A stretch of 34,966 nt of DNA from Candidatus Kuenenia stuttgartensis (GTDB lineage: Bacteria; Planctomycetota; Planctomycetia; Gemmatales; Gemmataceae), in contig CAMDHK010000013.1 of the NCBI GenBank assembly GCA_945897965.1, forward strand, positions 1-34,966, given 5' to 3'. Made by a program: the position numbers and the translations under genes. This document shows positions 6,593-16,853 of this stretch, piece after piece. The notes beneath the pieces were generated by a model that saw only the letters and a program-made list of their open reading frames with translations, did no database searches and was not told the DNA's origin. The stretch's first letter is position 1, and each line of letters begins with the position of its first letter.

Positions 6593-8225
6593 ACAATTTC
6601 AAGACCGAATCGACGCTAAAGAAGTCGGTAGGGTTTTAGAAGTTGGTGATGGAATTGCCCGTGTCTACGGCCTTACAGGTGTAATGGCTGGAGAAATGGT
6701 TGATTTTCCTCGATCTGGTGTTAAAGGCTTGGCCTTTAATCTCGAAGAAAATTCCGTTGGCGTTATTATTTTAGGTAGATACCTAGATATTAAAGAAGGT
6801 GATGAAGTTCTAACAACCGGAGCTTTGCTTCGTGTTCCTGTTGGTGATGCTTTAATTGGCCGTGTTGTAGATCCCCTTGGTGTTCCCAAGGATGGAAAAG
6901 GTCCAATTATTACAAATCTTACCCGAGCGGTTGAGTCCAATGCTCCAGGCGTTGCTGGTAGGCAGCCTGTTGATGAACCAATGCAAACCGGGATTAAAGC
7001 CATCGATGCTATGACTCCTGTGGGCCGTGGTCAGCGCGAACTTATCATTGGTGATCGTAAAACAGGTAAAACTACAATTGCTCTCGATACCATCATTAAT
7101 CAAAAAGGTAACGGGGTGATTTGCGTTTATGTTGCTATCGGTCAAAAGGATTCCACTGTTGCTAAAGTGGTTGAAATTCTTAAGGCCAATGGCGCAATGG
7201 ACTACACCATTGTGGTTGATGCGAGTTCTGCAGATCCAGCTCCGTTGCAATATATTGCTCCTTACGCTGGTTGTGCGATGGCCGAATATTACATGTATGA
7301 AAAAGGCATGGCAACGCTTTGTGTTTACGATGACTTAAGTAAACAAGCAGCAGCGTACCGCCAATTATCACTCCTTATGCGCCGTCCTCCTGGTCGTGAA
7401 GCATATCCTGGTGATATTTTTTATGCTCATTCGCGTTTGCTAGAACGGTCTGCAAAGCTTGCAGAGCGCTACGTAATTGTTGACAAAAACTCTGATGAGT
7501 CAAAAGTTACAGATGATTGGGGCGTTAACCGTGATGAAGCGGACAAAGGTATAGTTTATGTTGGGCCAGCAGGCAAAGAGCATGCATTAAAACATGATCT
7601 TCCTAAGCATCCAAATCATAAGCTTGCTAAAGTTAGTACCTCCGGTGGTTCGTTAACTGCGCTTCCTATTATTGAAACTTTGGAAGGTGAAGTATCTGCT
7701 TACATTCCAACCAATGTGATTTCGATTACTGACGGGCAAATTTATTTGCAAGGATCTTTATTTAATGCGGGCGTTAGACCTGCAGTGGATGTGGGTATCA
7801 GCGTTTCTCGCGTGGGTGGTAAAGCTCAGATTTCAGCAATGAAGCAAGTATCCGGTGGTTTGCGATTGGATCTTGCGTCGTTTAGGGAGCTTGAAGCTTT
7901 TGCGCAACTAGGTACGGAACTTGATAAAACATCCCAGTCGCAGTTGGATAGAGGGTATAGCGTTGTTGAAATATTAAAGCAACCACCTTACAAGCCAATG
8001 AATGTTGCTGATCAGGTAATGATTATTTTTGCTGCAACAAAAGGCTTTTTAGACAAAGTTGAAAGGTCAAAAGTTCAGGCTTGGGAACTTCAATTCCTAG
8101 CCTACATGAAAGAACAGAAACCTGAAGTTCGAAACGCTTTGATAAGCGAAAAGAAATTGTCTCCAGATCTTGTCAAAAAGCTGGAAGCATCGATTAATGA
8201 ATTTGGTTTTCAGTTCAAAGGCTAA
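6543..8225 (+). CDS. atpA: ATP synthase F1 subunit alpha, with inserted loop
   Basis: Non-catalytic nucleotide-binding subunit of F1. The 560-residue product has the N-terminal start [32 protein letters not shown] (33-51), Walker A GDRKTGKT (170-177), and [17 protein letters not shown] with the arginine finger Arg448. The ATG at 6543 matches family starts and has GAGAGAAG before it; an in-frame TTG at 6528 is unlikely. Family members are about 500-515 residues. The excess is an insertion at about 307-366, between LLERSAKL and [12 protein letters not shown], rich in Asp, Lys and Asn, where other alphas have only a short linker. All catalytic motifs are intact, so the insertion is probably a surface loop. 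It overlaps atpH by 50 bases. Confidence 0.97.
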   Translation: MRFKADEIASVLQKEIEQFQDRIDAKEVGRVLEVGDGIARVYGLTGVMAGEMVDFPRSGVKGLAFNLEENSVGVIILGRYLDIKEGDEVLTTGALLRVPVGDALIGRVVDPLGVPKDGKGPIITNLTRAVESNAPGVAGRQPVDEPMQTGIKAIDAMTPVGRGQRELIIGDRKTGKTTIALDTIINQKGNGVICVYVAIGQKDSTVAKVVEILKANGAMDYTIVVDASSADPAPLQYIAPYAGCAMAEYYMYEKGMATLCVYDDLSKQAAAYRQLSLLMRRPPGREAYPGDIFYAHSRLLERSAKLAERYVIVDKNSDESKVTDDWGVNRDEADKGIVYVGPAGKEHALKHDLPKHPNHKLAKVSTSGGSLTALPIIETLEGEVSAYIPTNVISITDGQIYLQGSLFNAGVRPAVDVGISVSRVGGKAQISAMKQVSGGLRLDLASFRELEAFAQLGTELDKTSQSQLDRGYSVVEILKQPPYKPMNVADQVMIIFAATKGFLDKVERSKVQAWELQFLAYMKEQKPEVRNALISEKKLSPDLVKKLEASINEFGFQFKG

Positions 8226-8246
8226 TATTGGGTAAGGTGTTTAATT

Positions 8247-9128
8247 ATGGCAAAAACTCGTGAACTTGTGGTTCGAAGAAAAGCGATCCGCAATATTCGC
8301 AAGATAACCCGGACAATGGAACTTATCGCCACTGCGCGTTTTAAGAAAGCCATGGACCGGACCGTTGAAGCAGCAGCTTATACTAAGAAAATTGCAGAGA
8401 TTGCCGCTGAACTTTCTGCGTCTGCTCAGGATGTAACTCATCCTTTATTGGTAAATCGCGAAAAAATTTCCAAGAGAATTTTGCTCGTTATTTGCTCTAA
8501 CAGAGGCCTCTGCGGTGGTTACAACGCAGGCATCTTAAGGGAAGCAACCAATAGTCTAAATGCTGCTAAATCTAGGGGAGAAGAAACGCTCTTAGAACTT
8601 AGCGGTAAGCGAGCAATTTCTTTTTTTAAGTACCAGCAAATTATTCCTGTTGCCACTTATATCAATTTTGAAGATAAGCCTAGGTTTGATGAGGTTGAAC
8701 CTCTTGCAGATAAGTTTATCCGTGAATTTGTTGCTGGTAATGTTGATGCTGTTGATGTGGCCTATATGAAGTTCCTGAACCCAGCAAGACAATTACCGGT
8801 TGTTGAAACTATTCTGCCTTTTGCAAAACCAAATGATTCTTCTGCAACAACCGTTAAGAAGACTGATAATACAAGTTACGAGTTTCTTCCTAGCGCGGAA
8901 GAAATTCTTGCTGAACTGCTTCCACAGGCATTTAAAGCTTCACTTTTTAAATGTTTTCTTGATGCTGCGGTTAGCGAGCAAATTGGCAGACGCGTGACTA
9001 TGAAAGCAGCAACTGAAAATGCTGATGACATGATCAAAGCTATTTCCTTGCTTTACAATAGGGCCCGACAAGCTCAGATTACCAAGGAGATTTCTGAAAT
9101 TATCGGTGGCGCTGCTGCGCTTGAATAA
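8247..9128 (+). CDS. atpG: ATP synthase F1 subunit gamma
   Basis: Subunit gamma is the rotor shaft turning inside the alpha/beta head. The 293-residue product has both diagnostic ends: an N-terminal coiled-coil strand with RRKAIRNIRKITRTMELIA, and the C-terminal MKAATENADDMIKAISLLYN followed by an Arg- and Gln-rich helix ending IIGGAAALE. The central Rossmann-like segment includes ICSNRGLCGGYN. An AAGG lies before the ATG. The gene lies 21 bases after atpA and 54 before atpD, in the usual order. Confidence 0.97.
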   Translation: MAKTRELVVRRKAIRNIRKITRTMELIATARFKKAMDRTVEAAAYTKKIAEIAAELSASAQDVTHPLLVNREKISKRILLVICSNRGLCGGYNAGILREATNSLNAAKSRGEETLLELSGKRAISFFKYQQIIPVATYINFEDKPRFDEVEPLADKFIREFVAGNVDAVDVAYMKFLNPARQLPVVETILPFAKPNDSSATTVKKTDNTSYEFLPSAEEILAELLPQAFKASLFKCFLDAAVSEQIGRRVTMKAATENADDMIKAISLLYNRARQAQITKEISEIIGGAAALE

Positions 9129-9167
9129 GTTTTGATAAAAATCTGGGTTCTTATGCTTTTTGACTAG

Positions 9168-10637
<1,470 letters not shown>

Positions 10638-10640
10638 ACC

Positions 10641-11042
10641 ATGGCAGAAAACAATTCCAAAATTCATTGTGTTGTTGTGACACCCGAAAAGGCCTTGGTT
10701 GACCAAGAGTCTGATTCCTTGGTCATACCACTTTTCGATGGCGAAATGGGCATCCTTCCCAATAGAGCTCCCTTAGTATCGAAGCTGGGGTTTGGTTCCC
10801 TTCGTATTCGTAACGGCTCCACGGATTCCTTTTTCTTTATCGAAGGTGGAACGGTACAAATCTCTAATAATATCGTTACATTGTTAACCCCAAGGGCTAC
10901 TGAACTTGCTGCTTTGGATGTTAATGCTGCCAAAGCTATTATTGATTCAAGTCTTGAAGGTAAAACTTCAAGCGAGCGGTCCAAGCTTAAAGATCGAGCC
11001 CGTGCAATTGTTCGTGCAAGTTCCAAATTAAACAGAAAGTAA
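10641..11042 (+). CDS. atpC: ATP synthase F1 subunit epsilon
   Basis: Subunit epsilon binds gamma and the c-ring and can inhibit ATP hydrolysis. The 133-residue product shows the N-terminal beta-sandwich signature (HCVVVTPEKALVD, DGEMGILPNRAPLVSKLGFG and FFIEGGTVQISNNIVTLL) and a short C-terminal helical part. The ATG lies three bases after the atpD stop. It is the last gene of the atp operon; glgX ends 16 bases further on, on the other strand. Confidence 0.95.
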   Translation: MAENNSKIHCVVVTPEKALVDQESDSLVIPLFDGEMGILPNRAPLVSKLGFGSLRIRNGSTDSFFFIEGGTVQISNNIVTLLTPRATELAALDVNAAKAIIDSSLEGKTSSERSKLKDRARAIVRASSKLNRK

Positions 11043-11053
11043 TTCTACTTTTT
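11034..11053. terminator. Weak hairpin at the atpC/glgX tail-to-tail junction
   Basis: An 8-base stem (one G-T pair) with loop ATTC spans the atpC stop codon: AGAAAGTA pairs with TACTTTTT, and a short T run follows. On the other strand the A run precedes the stem. It could serve as a weak two-way terminator for atpC and glgX, but the stem has only one G-C pair, so Rho-dependent or read-through ending is equally possible. Confidence 0.3.
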
Positions 11054-11058
11054 TGGCT

Positions 11059-13113
11059 TTACTTATCTGATAACAACACCAAGCAAGACTTTGCTTCTAC
11101 AGGATATATGCTTTCAAAAGCTATGTTTGGTGCTTCGTGGAAGCTTACGATATCAAGAGGCGAAGCTTTCGCGGTATCGATAATTCGGCGCCATGGCCTT
11201 CCTGTTGGTGAAGCAGGGATTTTACATTCAGCGGGTTCATTTCCTGAATTCATAGCTACAAAGAAGTCCGCATCGGTTTCCCTGCCTGTTTTTAAACCAT
11301 TTAATGCAAAAGCAAGGAATGTGCTTTCGGTTGAAAAATCAGGGGTTAGAGGTGAGATTCCATGCCAAATAATATCTCCAGTCTTCATAAAAGTACGTCT
11401 TCTTAAAGCTGGATGTGCGAGCCGCAATTTGATTATTTCTTTAGTGAAGCGATGGAAGTCTGAGTTTTTTTCCAGAAAGGACCAATCTGTCCAGCTGATT
11501 TCATTATCCTGACACCAAGCGTTATTATTCCCTTTTTGCGTTCGTAGAAATTCATCTCCCGCTAGCATCATGGGAACACCTTGCGAAATAAACAATGTGA
11601 CATAAAAGTTTCTGACCTGTCTTTTTCTTAAACCTAGGATGTAGGGATCATTTGTTGGGCCCTCTTCCCCGCAATTCCAGCTGAAATTCTCCGAACAACC
11701 ATCATTGTTTCCTTCGCCGTTTCGAAAGTTATGCTTTACATTGTAAGTTACAAGATCCCAGAGTGTGAATCCATCATGGCAGGTTATAAAATTTAAGCTA
11801 TGGCGAGGTTTTCGCCCTGAAGATTCGTATAAATCCGAACTTCCGCAAATACGAGTAGCTAGTAAAGAAGCTATCCCCGGTTCTCCACGCCAAAATCTGC
11901 GAATGTCATCGCGATATTGGCCATTCCACTCGCTCCATCTTCTGCCATAAGGGAAAAGTCCAACCTGATACAACCCTGCGGCATCCCATGGTTCAGCAAT
12001 TAATTTGGTGTCAGCAAGAACGCCATCTTCGGCAATCATTTCTACGATTGGTGGTTCCACTAAAACATTTCCGAGATAATCTCTGCCCAGTATTGATGCG
12101 AGGTCGAAACGCAAACCGTCAACATTCATGTCTGCAACCCAGAATCGCAGACTGTTTGTAATCATTTCTCGGACGACCGGATGATTGCAATTTAAGGTGT
12201 TGCCGCATCCGGAAAAATTAAAGTAATTCCCATCTTTGTCTACCATGTAATAGGTGGAATTATCTAACCCTCGAAAACTATAAGTCCTACCGCGATGATT
12301 TCCTTCACCGGTGTGGTTGAAAACCACATCCATGATGACTTCAATTCCTGCCATATGAAATGCATGAACCATTTTTCGGAATTCAACAATGTGTTGGTTT
12401 ATATTTCCGACACTTGCGTATGAAGTTTTAGGGGCATTAAATGAAATAGTGTTATATCCCCATAAATTACGGTGTTTTTTACCAGTAGCGGGGTCGAAAA
12501 AGGGGCAATCATTCTCATCAAATTCATGAACAGGTAAAAGTTCGATTGCTGTTATACCTAGATTTTTTAAGTATGGGATTTTTTCTATCAATGCATCAAA
12601 AGTTCCAGGATTGACAGTCATGGAAGTTGGATGGCATGTAAATCCGCGAACATGAACTTCGTAGATGATGCTGTCTTCCATGGGAGTGCATAGATGCGTG
12701 TCTTCCATTTGGGGGATTTCGTTATTTGTAAAAATACTTAACCTAGAAGTGTGGTGAGCCATCGATTCATCATTAACCCCCCATTCCGATCCACCGGAAA
12801 TAGTTTTGCATTGAGGATCTAAAAGGAGGTGTTCAGGATCAAATCGATGTATAGGTGACTGGGGGCCATTAACTCTCCACCCATAGCAAAATGATTCGGG
12901 TAAGCCTTCAACAGCAATATGCCAATGATCCCCTGTTCTACTTTTTCTTGGGTGTAGAACTATTTCTGCAATTGGCTCTTTGGTTTCGAGTGTAAATAAT
13001 GCAAGATGAACCTCTGTTCCGTGCCTGCATAGCAACGCAAAATTAATGCTATTATTTAATTGCGTGGCACCAAGAGGTAAGCATTTCCCACGGGATAGTT
13101 TTAATGAAGTCAT
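11059..13113 (-). CDS. glgX: Glycogen debranching enzyme GlgX / isoamylase type (GH13)
   Basis: Hydrolyses alpha-1,6 branches of glycogen or limit dextrins. The 684-residue product has an N-terminal CBM48-like beta domain (about 10-110, with HWHIAVEGLPESFCYGWRVN) and a GH13 barrel. The four conserved regions are visible: DVVFNHT (262-268), GLRFDLAS (333-340; nucleophile Asp337), LIAEPWDAAG (371-380; acid/base Glu374) and TCHDGFT (444-450). The WGYNTISFNAP motif and the length of about 680 fit GlgX/TreX rather than alpha-amylase. It is on the opposite strand from atpC and rho, divergent from rho with a 315-base gap. No other glycogen genes are in the window. Confidence 0.93.
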   Translation of the reverse strand: MTSLKLSRGKCLPLGATQLNNSINFALLCRHGTEVHLALFTLETKEPIAEIVLHPRKSRTGDHWHIAVEGLPESFCYGWRVNGPQSPIHRFDPEHLLLDPQCKTISGGSEWGVNDESMAHHTSRLSIFTNNEIPQMEDTHLCTPMEDSIIYEVHVRGFTCHPTSMTVNPGTFDALIEKIPYLKNLGITAIELLPVHEFDENDCPFFDPATGKKHRNLWGYNTISFNAPKTSYASVGNINQHIVEFRKMVHAFHMAGIEVIMDVVFNHTGEGNHRGRTYSFRGLDNSTYYMVDKDGNYFNFSGCGNTLNCNHPVVREMITNSLRFWVADMNVDGLRFDLASILGRDYLGNVLVEPPIVEMIAEDGVLADTKLIAEPWDAAGLYQVGLFPYGRRWSEWNGQYRDDIRRFWRGEPGIASLLATRICGSSDLYESSGRKPRHSLNFITCHDGFTLWDLVTYNVKHNFRNGEGNNDGCSENFSWNCGEEGPTNDPYILGLRKRQVRNFYVTLFISQGVPMMLAGDEFLRTQKGNNNAWCQDNEISWTDWSFLEKNSDFHRFTKEIIKLRLAHPALRRRTFMKTGDIIWHGISPLTPDFSTESTFLAFALNGLKTGRETDADFFVAMNSGNEPAECKIPASPTGRPWRRIIDTAKASPLDIVSFHEAPNIAFESIYPVEAKSCLVLLSDK

Positions 13114-13428
13114 TATTGATTTTTTGCCATTGTTGTTAAATTATGATCAGTGAAACATATTAAAATACAAAATAACATTTGCTATTGTGTGACAAGAATA
13201 CTGAAAAGACTAAGAAATACACTTGCATTTTTTCAAATAACTTTATAATCTAAATTTGTTAGATTTATTTATAGTTGTTCTAGATAAACCACCTTAACTG
13301 GTTATTTAACCAAGCAACAAAGCACAGTGGTAGTTATCGAATTATTTTTATGACCTTCCAAGCTTTATAGTCTTGTTAAATCATGGATCACTTTTTAATT
13401 TTTTAAAGTCCCCAATGGAGGATTGATT
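13114..13428. promoter_or_regulatory. Divergent promoter region between glgX and rho, with a rho leader
   Basis: A 315-base AT-rich gap without a gene. A sigma70-like pair TTGCAT (13223-13228) and TATAAT (13244-13249) points toward rho, but the spacer is only 15 bases. Overlapping the -10 is a hairpin AATCTAA/TTAGATT with a 5-base loop (13247-13265), which could be an operator or the 5' end of a leader of about 170 bases. A second small hairpin TGGTT/AACCA lies at 13299-13312. The rho ribosome site GGAGG is at 13417-13421, seven bases before the ATG, and rules out the in-frame TTG at 13423 as start. Rho is often self-regulated through its leader; nothing here proves it. Confidence 0.4.
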
Positions 13429-14838
13429 ATGTCCGTCGCACGCGGCGACGAAGGGATGGGTAACCTAGCTAGGAAAAGAGTAGTTCGCAAATCTCCAGAA
13501 CAAGCTTCCCCTTCAAGCAGTATTGTATCAAGTCAACCGTCACAACCAATAACTCCAGTTGCTAAGGTGCAAACAAACACACGCCTTGACGATTTATATA
13601 GGCTTCCAATGCCTAAACTTTTTGCGCATGCCGAAAAAGAAGGTATTGCTGAACACACAGGTATGACCCGTGTACAGTTAATTGTATCGGTAGTTCGCAG
13701 ACAAATTGAGCGTGGTAATGCCGTCAAAGGTTCCGGAACTTTGGAAGTTCTGCCGGATGGTTATGGCTTTCTTCGTAGTGCAGCCCACAATTACTTGGCT
13801 TCTCCAGAAGATATTTATGTTTCCCCAAGTCAAATACGCAGGCTTGGTTTACGCACTGGCCTAATGATTGAAGGCCCTATTCGCTTGCCGATTGAAGGGC
13901 AGGACAACTTCGCTTTGATGCAAGTGGAACTGGTGCAAGGCCGTGCTCCAGATGAACGAGCTCGTCCTGTTGTTTTTGAAGATCTAACTCCCCTTCATCC
14001 TAATAAAAGACTTTTTCTTGAAACTTCAAATGGAGAGCTTTCAACCAGAGTTGTCGACTTAATTACCCCCATTGGTAAAGGTCAGCGTGGTTTGATCGTT
14101 TCACCTCCAAGAGCAGGTAAAACTGTTCTTTTAATGCGCATTGCTCAAGCTATCAAACAGAATCACCCAGATGCTTATTTGATAGTTCTGCTTATTGATG
14201 AACGCCCTGAAGAAGTTACAGAAATGGTTCGTTCTGTTGCTAGTGCAAACGCTGAAGTTGTAGCTAGTACTTTTGATGAGCCTTCTACGGATCATGTGCA
14301 TGTCAGTGAAATCGCGATGGAAAAGGCAAAAAGATTGGTAGAAGACGGCAGGGATGTGATAATTCTTTTGGATTCAATCACAAGGCTTGCGCGCGCTTAC
14401 AATTCCGAAGCGCCATCCGGCGGTAAATTGCTCAGTGGTGGTCTTGATTCCAATGCAATGCAGAAACCTAAAAGGTTTTTTGGTGCTGCCCGAAATATCG
14501 AAAATGGTGGCAGCCTTACAATTCTTGCAACGGCTTTGATCGATACCGGTTCTAGGATGGACGAAGTTATCTTTGAAGAATTCAAAGGTACGGGTAATAT
14601 GGAAGTTCATCTCGACCGAAAGTTGGTAGATAAACGAGTGTGGCCAGCGATTGATATTAATCGGTCTGGTACTCGAAAAGAAGAATTGCTTATGCACCCC
14701 GATGAACTGGATAGAGTTCGGGCTCTTCGCAGAGTGCTTGCTGATATGCACCCAGTTGATGCGATGGAATTGATGGTGTCTAGGCTTAAGAAATGCAAAA
14801 CAAATGCTGAATTTCTTATGAATATGAACATGGCTTAA
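13429..14838 (+). CDS. rho: Transcription termination factor Rho
   Basis: Hexameric RNA-dependent ATPase and helicase that ends transcription. The 469-residue product has a variable N-terminus of about 50 residues rich in Ser, Pro and Gln; a Rho N-domain (52-95); the RNA-binding cold-shock-like domain with [14 protein letters not shown] (103-116); Walker A SPPRAGKT (225-232); [14 protein letters not shown]; Walker [16 protein letters not shown] (311-325); and the secondary RNA-binding loops with [19 protein letters not shown]. All catalytic parts appear intact. Start ATG 13429 has GGAGG at ideal spacing. An M32 peptidase begins 16 bases downstream and may be co-transcribed. Confidence 0.97.
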   Translation: MSVARGDEGMGNLARKRVVRKSPEQASPSSSIVSSQPSQPITPVAKVQTNTRLDDLYRLPMPKLFAHAEKEGIAEHTGMTRVQLIVSVVRRQIERGNAVKGSGTLEVLPDGYGFLRSAAHNYLASPEDIYVSPSQIRRLGLRTGLMIEGPIRLPIEGQDNFALMQVELVQGRAPDERARPVVFEDLTPLHPNKRLFLETSNGELSTRVVDLITPIGKGQRGLIVSPPRAGKTVLLMRIAQAIKQNHPDAYLIVLLIDERPEEVTEMVRSVASANAEVVASTFDEPSTDHVHVSEIAMEKAKRLVEDGRDVIILLDSITRLARAYNSEAPSGGKLLSGGLDSNAMQKPKRFFGAARNIENGGSLTILATALIDTGSRMDEVIFEEFKGTGNMEVHLDRKLVDKRVWPAIDINRSGTRKEELLMHPDELDRVRALRRVLADMHPVDAMELMVSRLKKCKTNAEFLMNMNMA

Positions 14839-14854
14839 TACGCCAGGATTCCAG

Positions 14855-16345
14855 ATGGATCTTGAATTAAAATACCTGAAATTAAAAACGCATTTTAAAA
14901 ATGCCCGGGTTATTGAATCTTGTGCAGAATTAATAGGCTGGGATGAAAGAACGAATATGCCCCCTGGCGGGGCAGACCTTCGTGCCCTTCAAAATTCTGC
15001 TCTTTCAAAATTGCACCACGAACTAGTTACTGATTCTTGGCTTGGCGATGCCTTGATGGAACTTGCTTCTGAGTCTGGTGCTTTTCCTGCAGATTCCGAC
15101 ATGAGTGTTAATGCCAGAGAATGGTCTCGTGTATTTGCCCGCGCAAATAAAATCCCCGTTTCGTTGGTTCAAGAACTATCAACAACATTCGTATATTCCC
15201 AACAGGCTTGGCAAGAAGCTAGATCTCAAAACAATTTTAGCTTGTTTGAACCTTGGCTTGAAAAGATTATTAATCTTAAAAGGCAGGAAGCGAAATGCCT
15301 TGCGAATGGTCAGGCAAGTTATGATGCCTTGCTAGATGATTATGAACCGGGCGCAACTTCTGTTGAATTAGACTCTATTTTTTATCCGTTAAAAGATTCG
15401 ATTATCAAAGTATTAAATAATTGTTCAAAAGAAAATAATCGCAGCCTGATTTTGGGAAACTATCCTGAACAAAAACAAAAGATTTTTAGCGAAATCGTTG
15501 CAGGCTATTGTGGGTTTGATTTTAATGCAGGTAGGCTTGATACAACTGCGCATCCATTTTGCTGCGGTATCGGGCCTGGTGACTGTAGGATTACCACTCG
15601 ATTTAATCCTTTTGATTTTTCATCTGGTCTATTTGGTGTTTTGCATGAGGCAGGACATGGTTTGTATGAGCAAGGTTTAGATCCAGATCATTTTGGATTA
15701 CCGACTGGAACGGCTGTTTCTCTTGGTATTCATGAGTCACAATCTCGTCTTCTTGAAAATCAAGTTGGAAGATCTTTGGAATTCTGGCGTTTTATTTACC
15801 CGCTCGCTATTAAGTTTTTCCCTGCACAATTAGCACATGTATCCTTAAATGATTTTCATAAAGCCATTAATCAAGTTCAGCCAGGTTTTATCAGGGTAGA
15901 CGCTGATGAAGTCACTTATAATCTTCACATAATCTTTCGTTATGAACTTGAAAAGGATTTAATTTCACAAAGCCTTTCTATCAAAGACCTTCCTGAAGCA
16001 TGGAATGCTAAAATGGAAACTTATTTGGGTTTGAAGCCTAAAAACAATGCAATGGGATGCCTGCAAGACATCCATTGGAGTGCTGGCCTTTTTGGATATT
16101 TCCCTACTTATCTGCTAGGAAACCTTTATGCTGCGCAATTTGTTGCCAAAGCTAAAACGGAAATATCCTGGAATGAAAAGATCCTTAACTCTGATATTCT
16201 GTTTGAATTACGTCAATGGCTTAAAAAAAACATTCATGTTCAGGGTAAAAGGTATCTGCCCGGAAAACTTTGCGAAAAAGTAACAGGGCAAAAACTCGAT
16301 AAAGTATTTTTTGAACAATACCTTTTACAAAAATTTAATTCTTAG
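14855..16345 (+). CDS. M32-family zinc carboxypeptidase
   Basis: Cytosolic metallocarboxypeptidase that removes residues from peptide C-termini (relatives: Taq and Pfu carboxypeptidase). The 496-residue product, close to the family norm, carries the zinc motif HEAGH (264-268) with catalytic Glu265, and the M32 signature GIHESQSRLLEN (291-302), in which Glu294 is the third zinc ligand. Further landmarks are the N-terminal GWDERTNMPPGG (28-39), ITTRFNPFDFSSGLFGVLHE leading into the zinc site, and the C-terminal DIHWSAGLFGYFPTYLLGN. There is no signal peptide. AGGA precedes the ATG. It probably shares a transcript with rho. Confidence 0.94.
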   Translation: MDLELKYLKLKTHFKNARVIESCAELIGWDERTNMPPGGADLRALQNSALSKLHHELVTDSWLGDALMELASESGAFPADSDMSVNAREWSRVFARANKIPVSLVQELSTTFVYSQQAWQEARSQNNFSLFEPWLEKIINLKRQEAKCLANGQASYDALLDDYEPGATSVELDSIFYPLKDSIIKVLNNCSKENNRSLILGNYPEQKQKIFSEIVAGYCGFDFNAGRLDTTAHPFCCGIGPGDCRITTRFNPFDFSSGLFGVLHEAGHGLYEQGLDPDHFGLPTGTAVSLGIHESQSRLLENQVGRSLEFWRFIYPLAIKFFPAQLAHVSLNDFHKAINQVQPGFIRVDADEVTYNLHIIFRYELEKDLISQSLSIKDLPEAWNAKMETYLGLKPKNNAMGCLQDIHWSAGLFGYFPTYLLGNLYAAQFVAKAKTEISWNEKILNSDILFELRQWLKKNIHVQGKRYLPGKLCEKVTGQKLDKVFFEQYLLQKFNS

Positions 16346-16351
16346 ATTTGT

Positions 16352-16717
16352 CTAATCAAATATAAATGAAGTTTGCATTACTATTTCTTTTAATTCGTTA
16401 GTTTCAAAAGGTTTGCAAATTACCTTGTGGTTTTTCAATGCAGTATTTGTTGCGTAGTTTTTATCTGCCGTCATTAAAACAACTGCAGTTATGTTTTTTT
16501 TGAGCAACATTTCGGCTAGAGTAATTCCGTCAATTCCTGGTAATGAAATATCAATTAATGCTAGAGTTGGTGTAATCATATTTACTACACGGATCGCTTC
16601 TTCAGCAGAAGAAACAGATAAAATTTTGCAACCCCATTTAGATATGCTTTTTTGAATTATAAGCCGTGTTGATGTATCATCTTCCACGAGCAAAATTGAT
16701 TTTTCTGATTCAAGCAT
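16352..16717 (-). CDS. Stand-alone response regulator receiver domain
   Basis: The 121-residue product is a single CheY-like receiver with all phosphotransfer residues: acidic pair Asp13-Asp14 (LVEDD), phospho-acceptor Asp56 (LIDISLPGIDG), switch Thr83 (VLMTAD) and Lys102 (CKPF). There is no DNA-binding or enzymatic output domain. The ATG at 16717 has AAAAGG seven bases upstream, so I prefer it to an in-frame TTG at 16732. No histidine kinase is nearby, so the partner is unknown. The gene ends six bases from the end of the M32 peptidase gene and is divergent from the next peptidase gene. Roles may include motility-like switching or phosphorelay; none can be assigned. Confidence 0.88.
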   Translation of the reverse strand: MLESEKSILLVEDDTSTRLIIQKSISKWGCKILSVSSAEEAIRVVNMITPTLALIDISLPGIDGITLAEMLLKKNITAVVLMTADKNYATNTALKNHKVICKPFETNELKEIVMQTSFIFD

Positions 16718-16853
16718 AATTGGCCTTTTCAACAGATTTAGGATTTATCTACAGAATTTAAATTTGTTAAAGAAATTAAAATATAAGCCTTTATGAATAT
16801 TAATGTTTAGACAATAATAATAAAGCAATTAATAAATTTAATTAGGGGTTAAC

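Noticed and set aside
6852-7250. Minus-strand ORFs of over 100 codons inside atpA
   Set aside because: They are antisense shadows of a clearly real gene and have no ribosome site or family resemblance. The same holds for long minus-strand frames inside atpG, atpD, rho, nuoC, nuoF and nuoG.
16342-16355. Hairpin TTAGA/TCTAA as a terminator between the M32 and receiver genes
   Set aside because: The stem has only five base pairs, mostly A-T, with no T run after it. It is too weak to list as a terminator.
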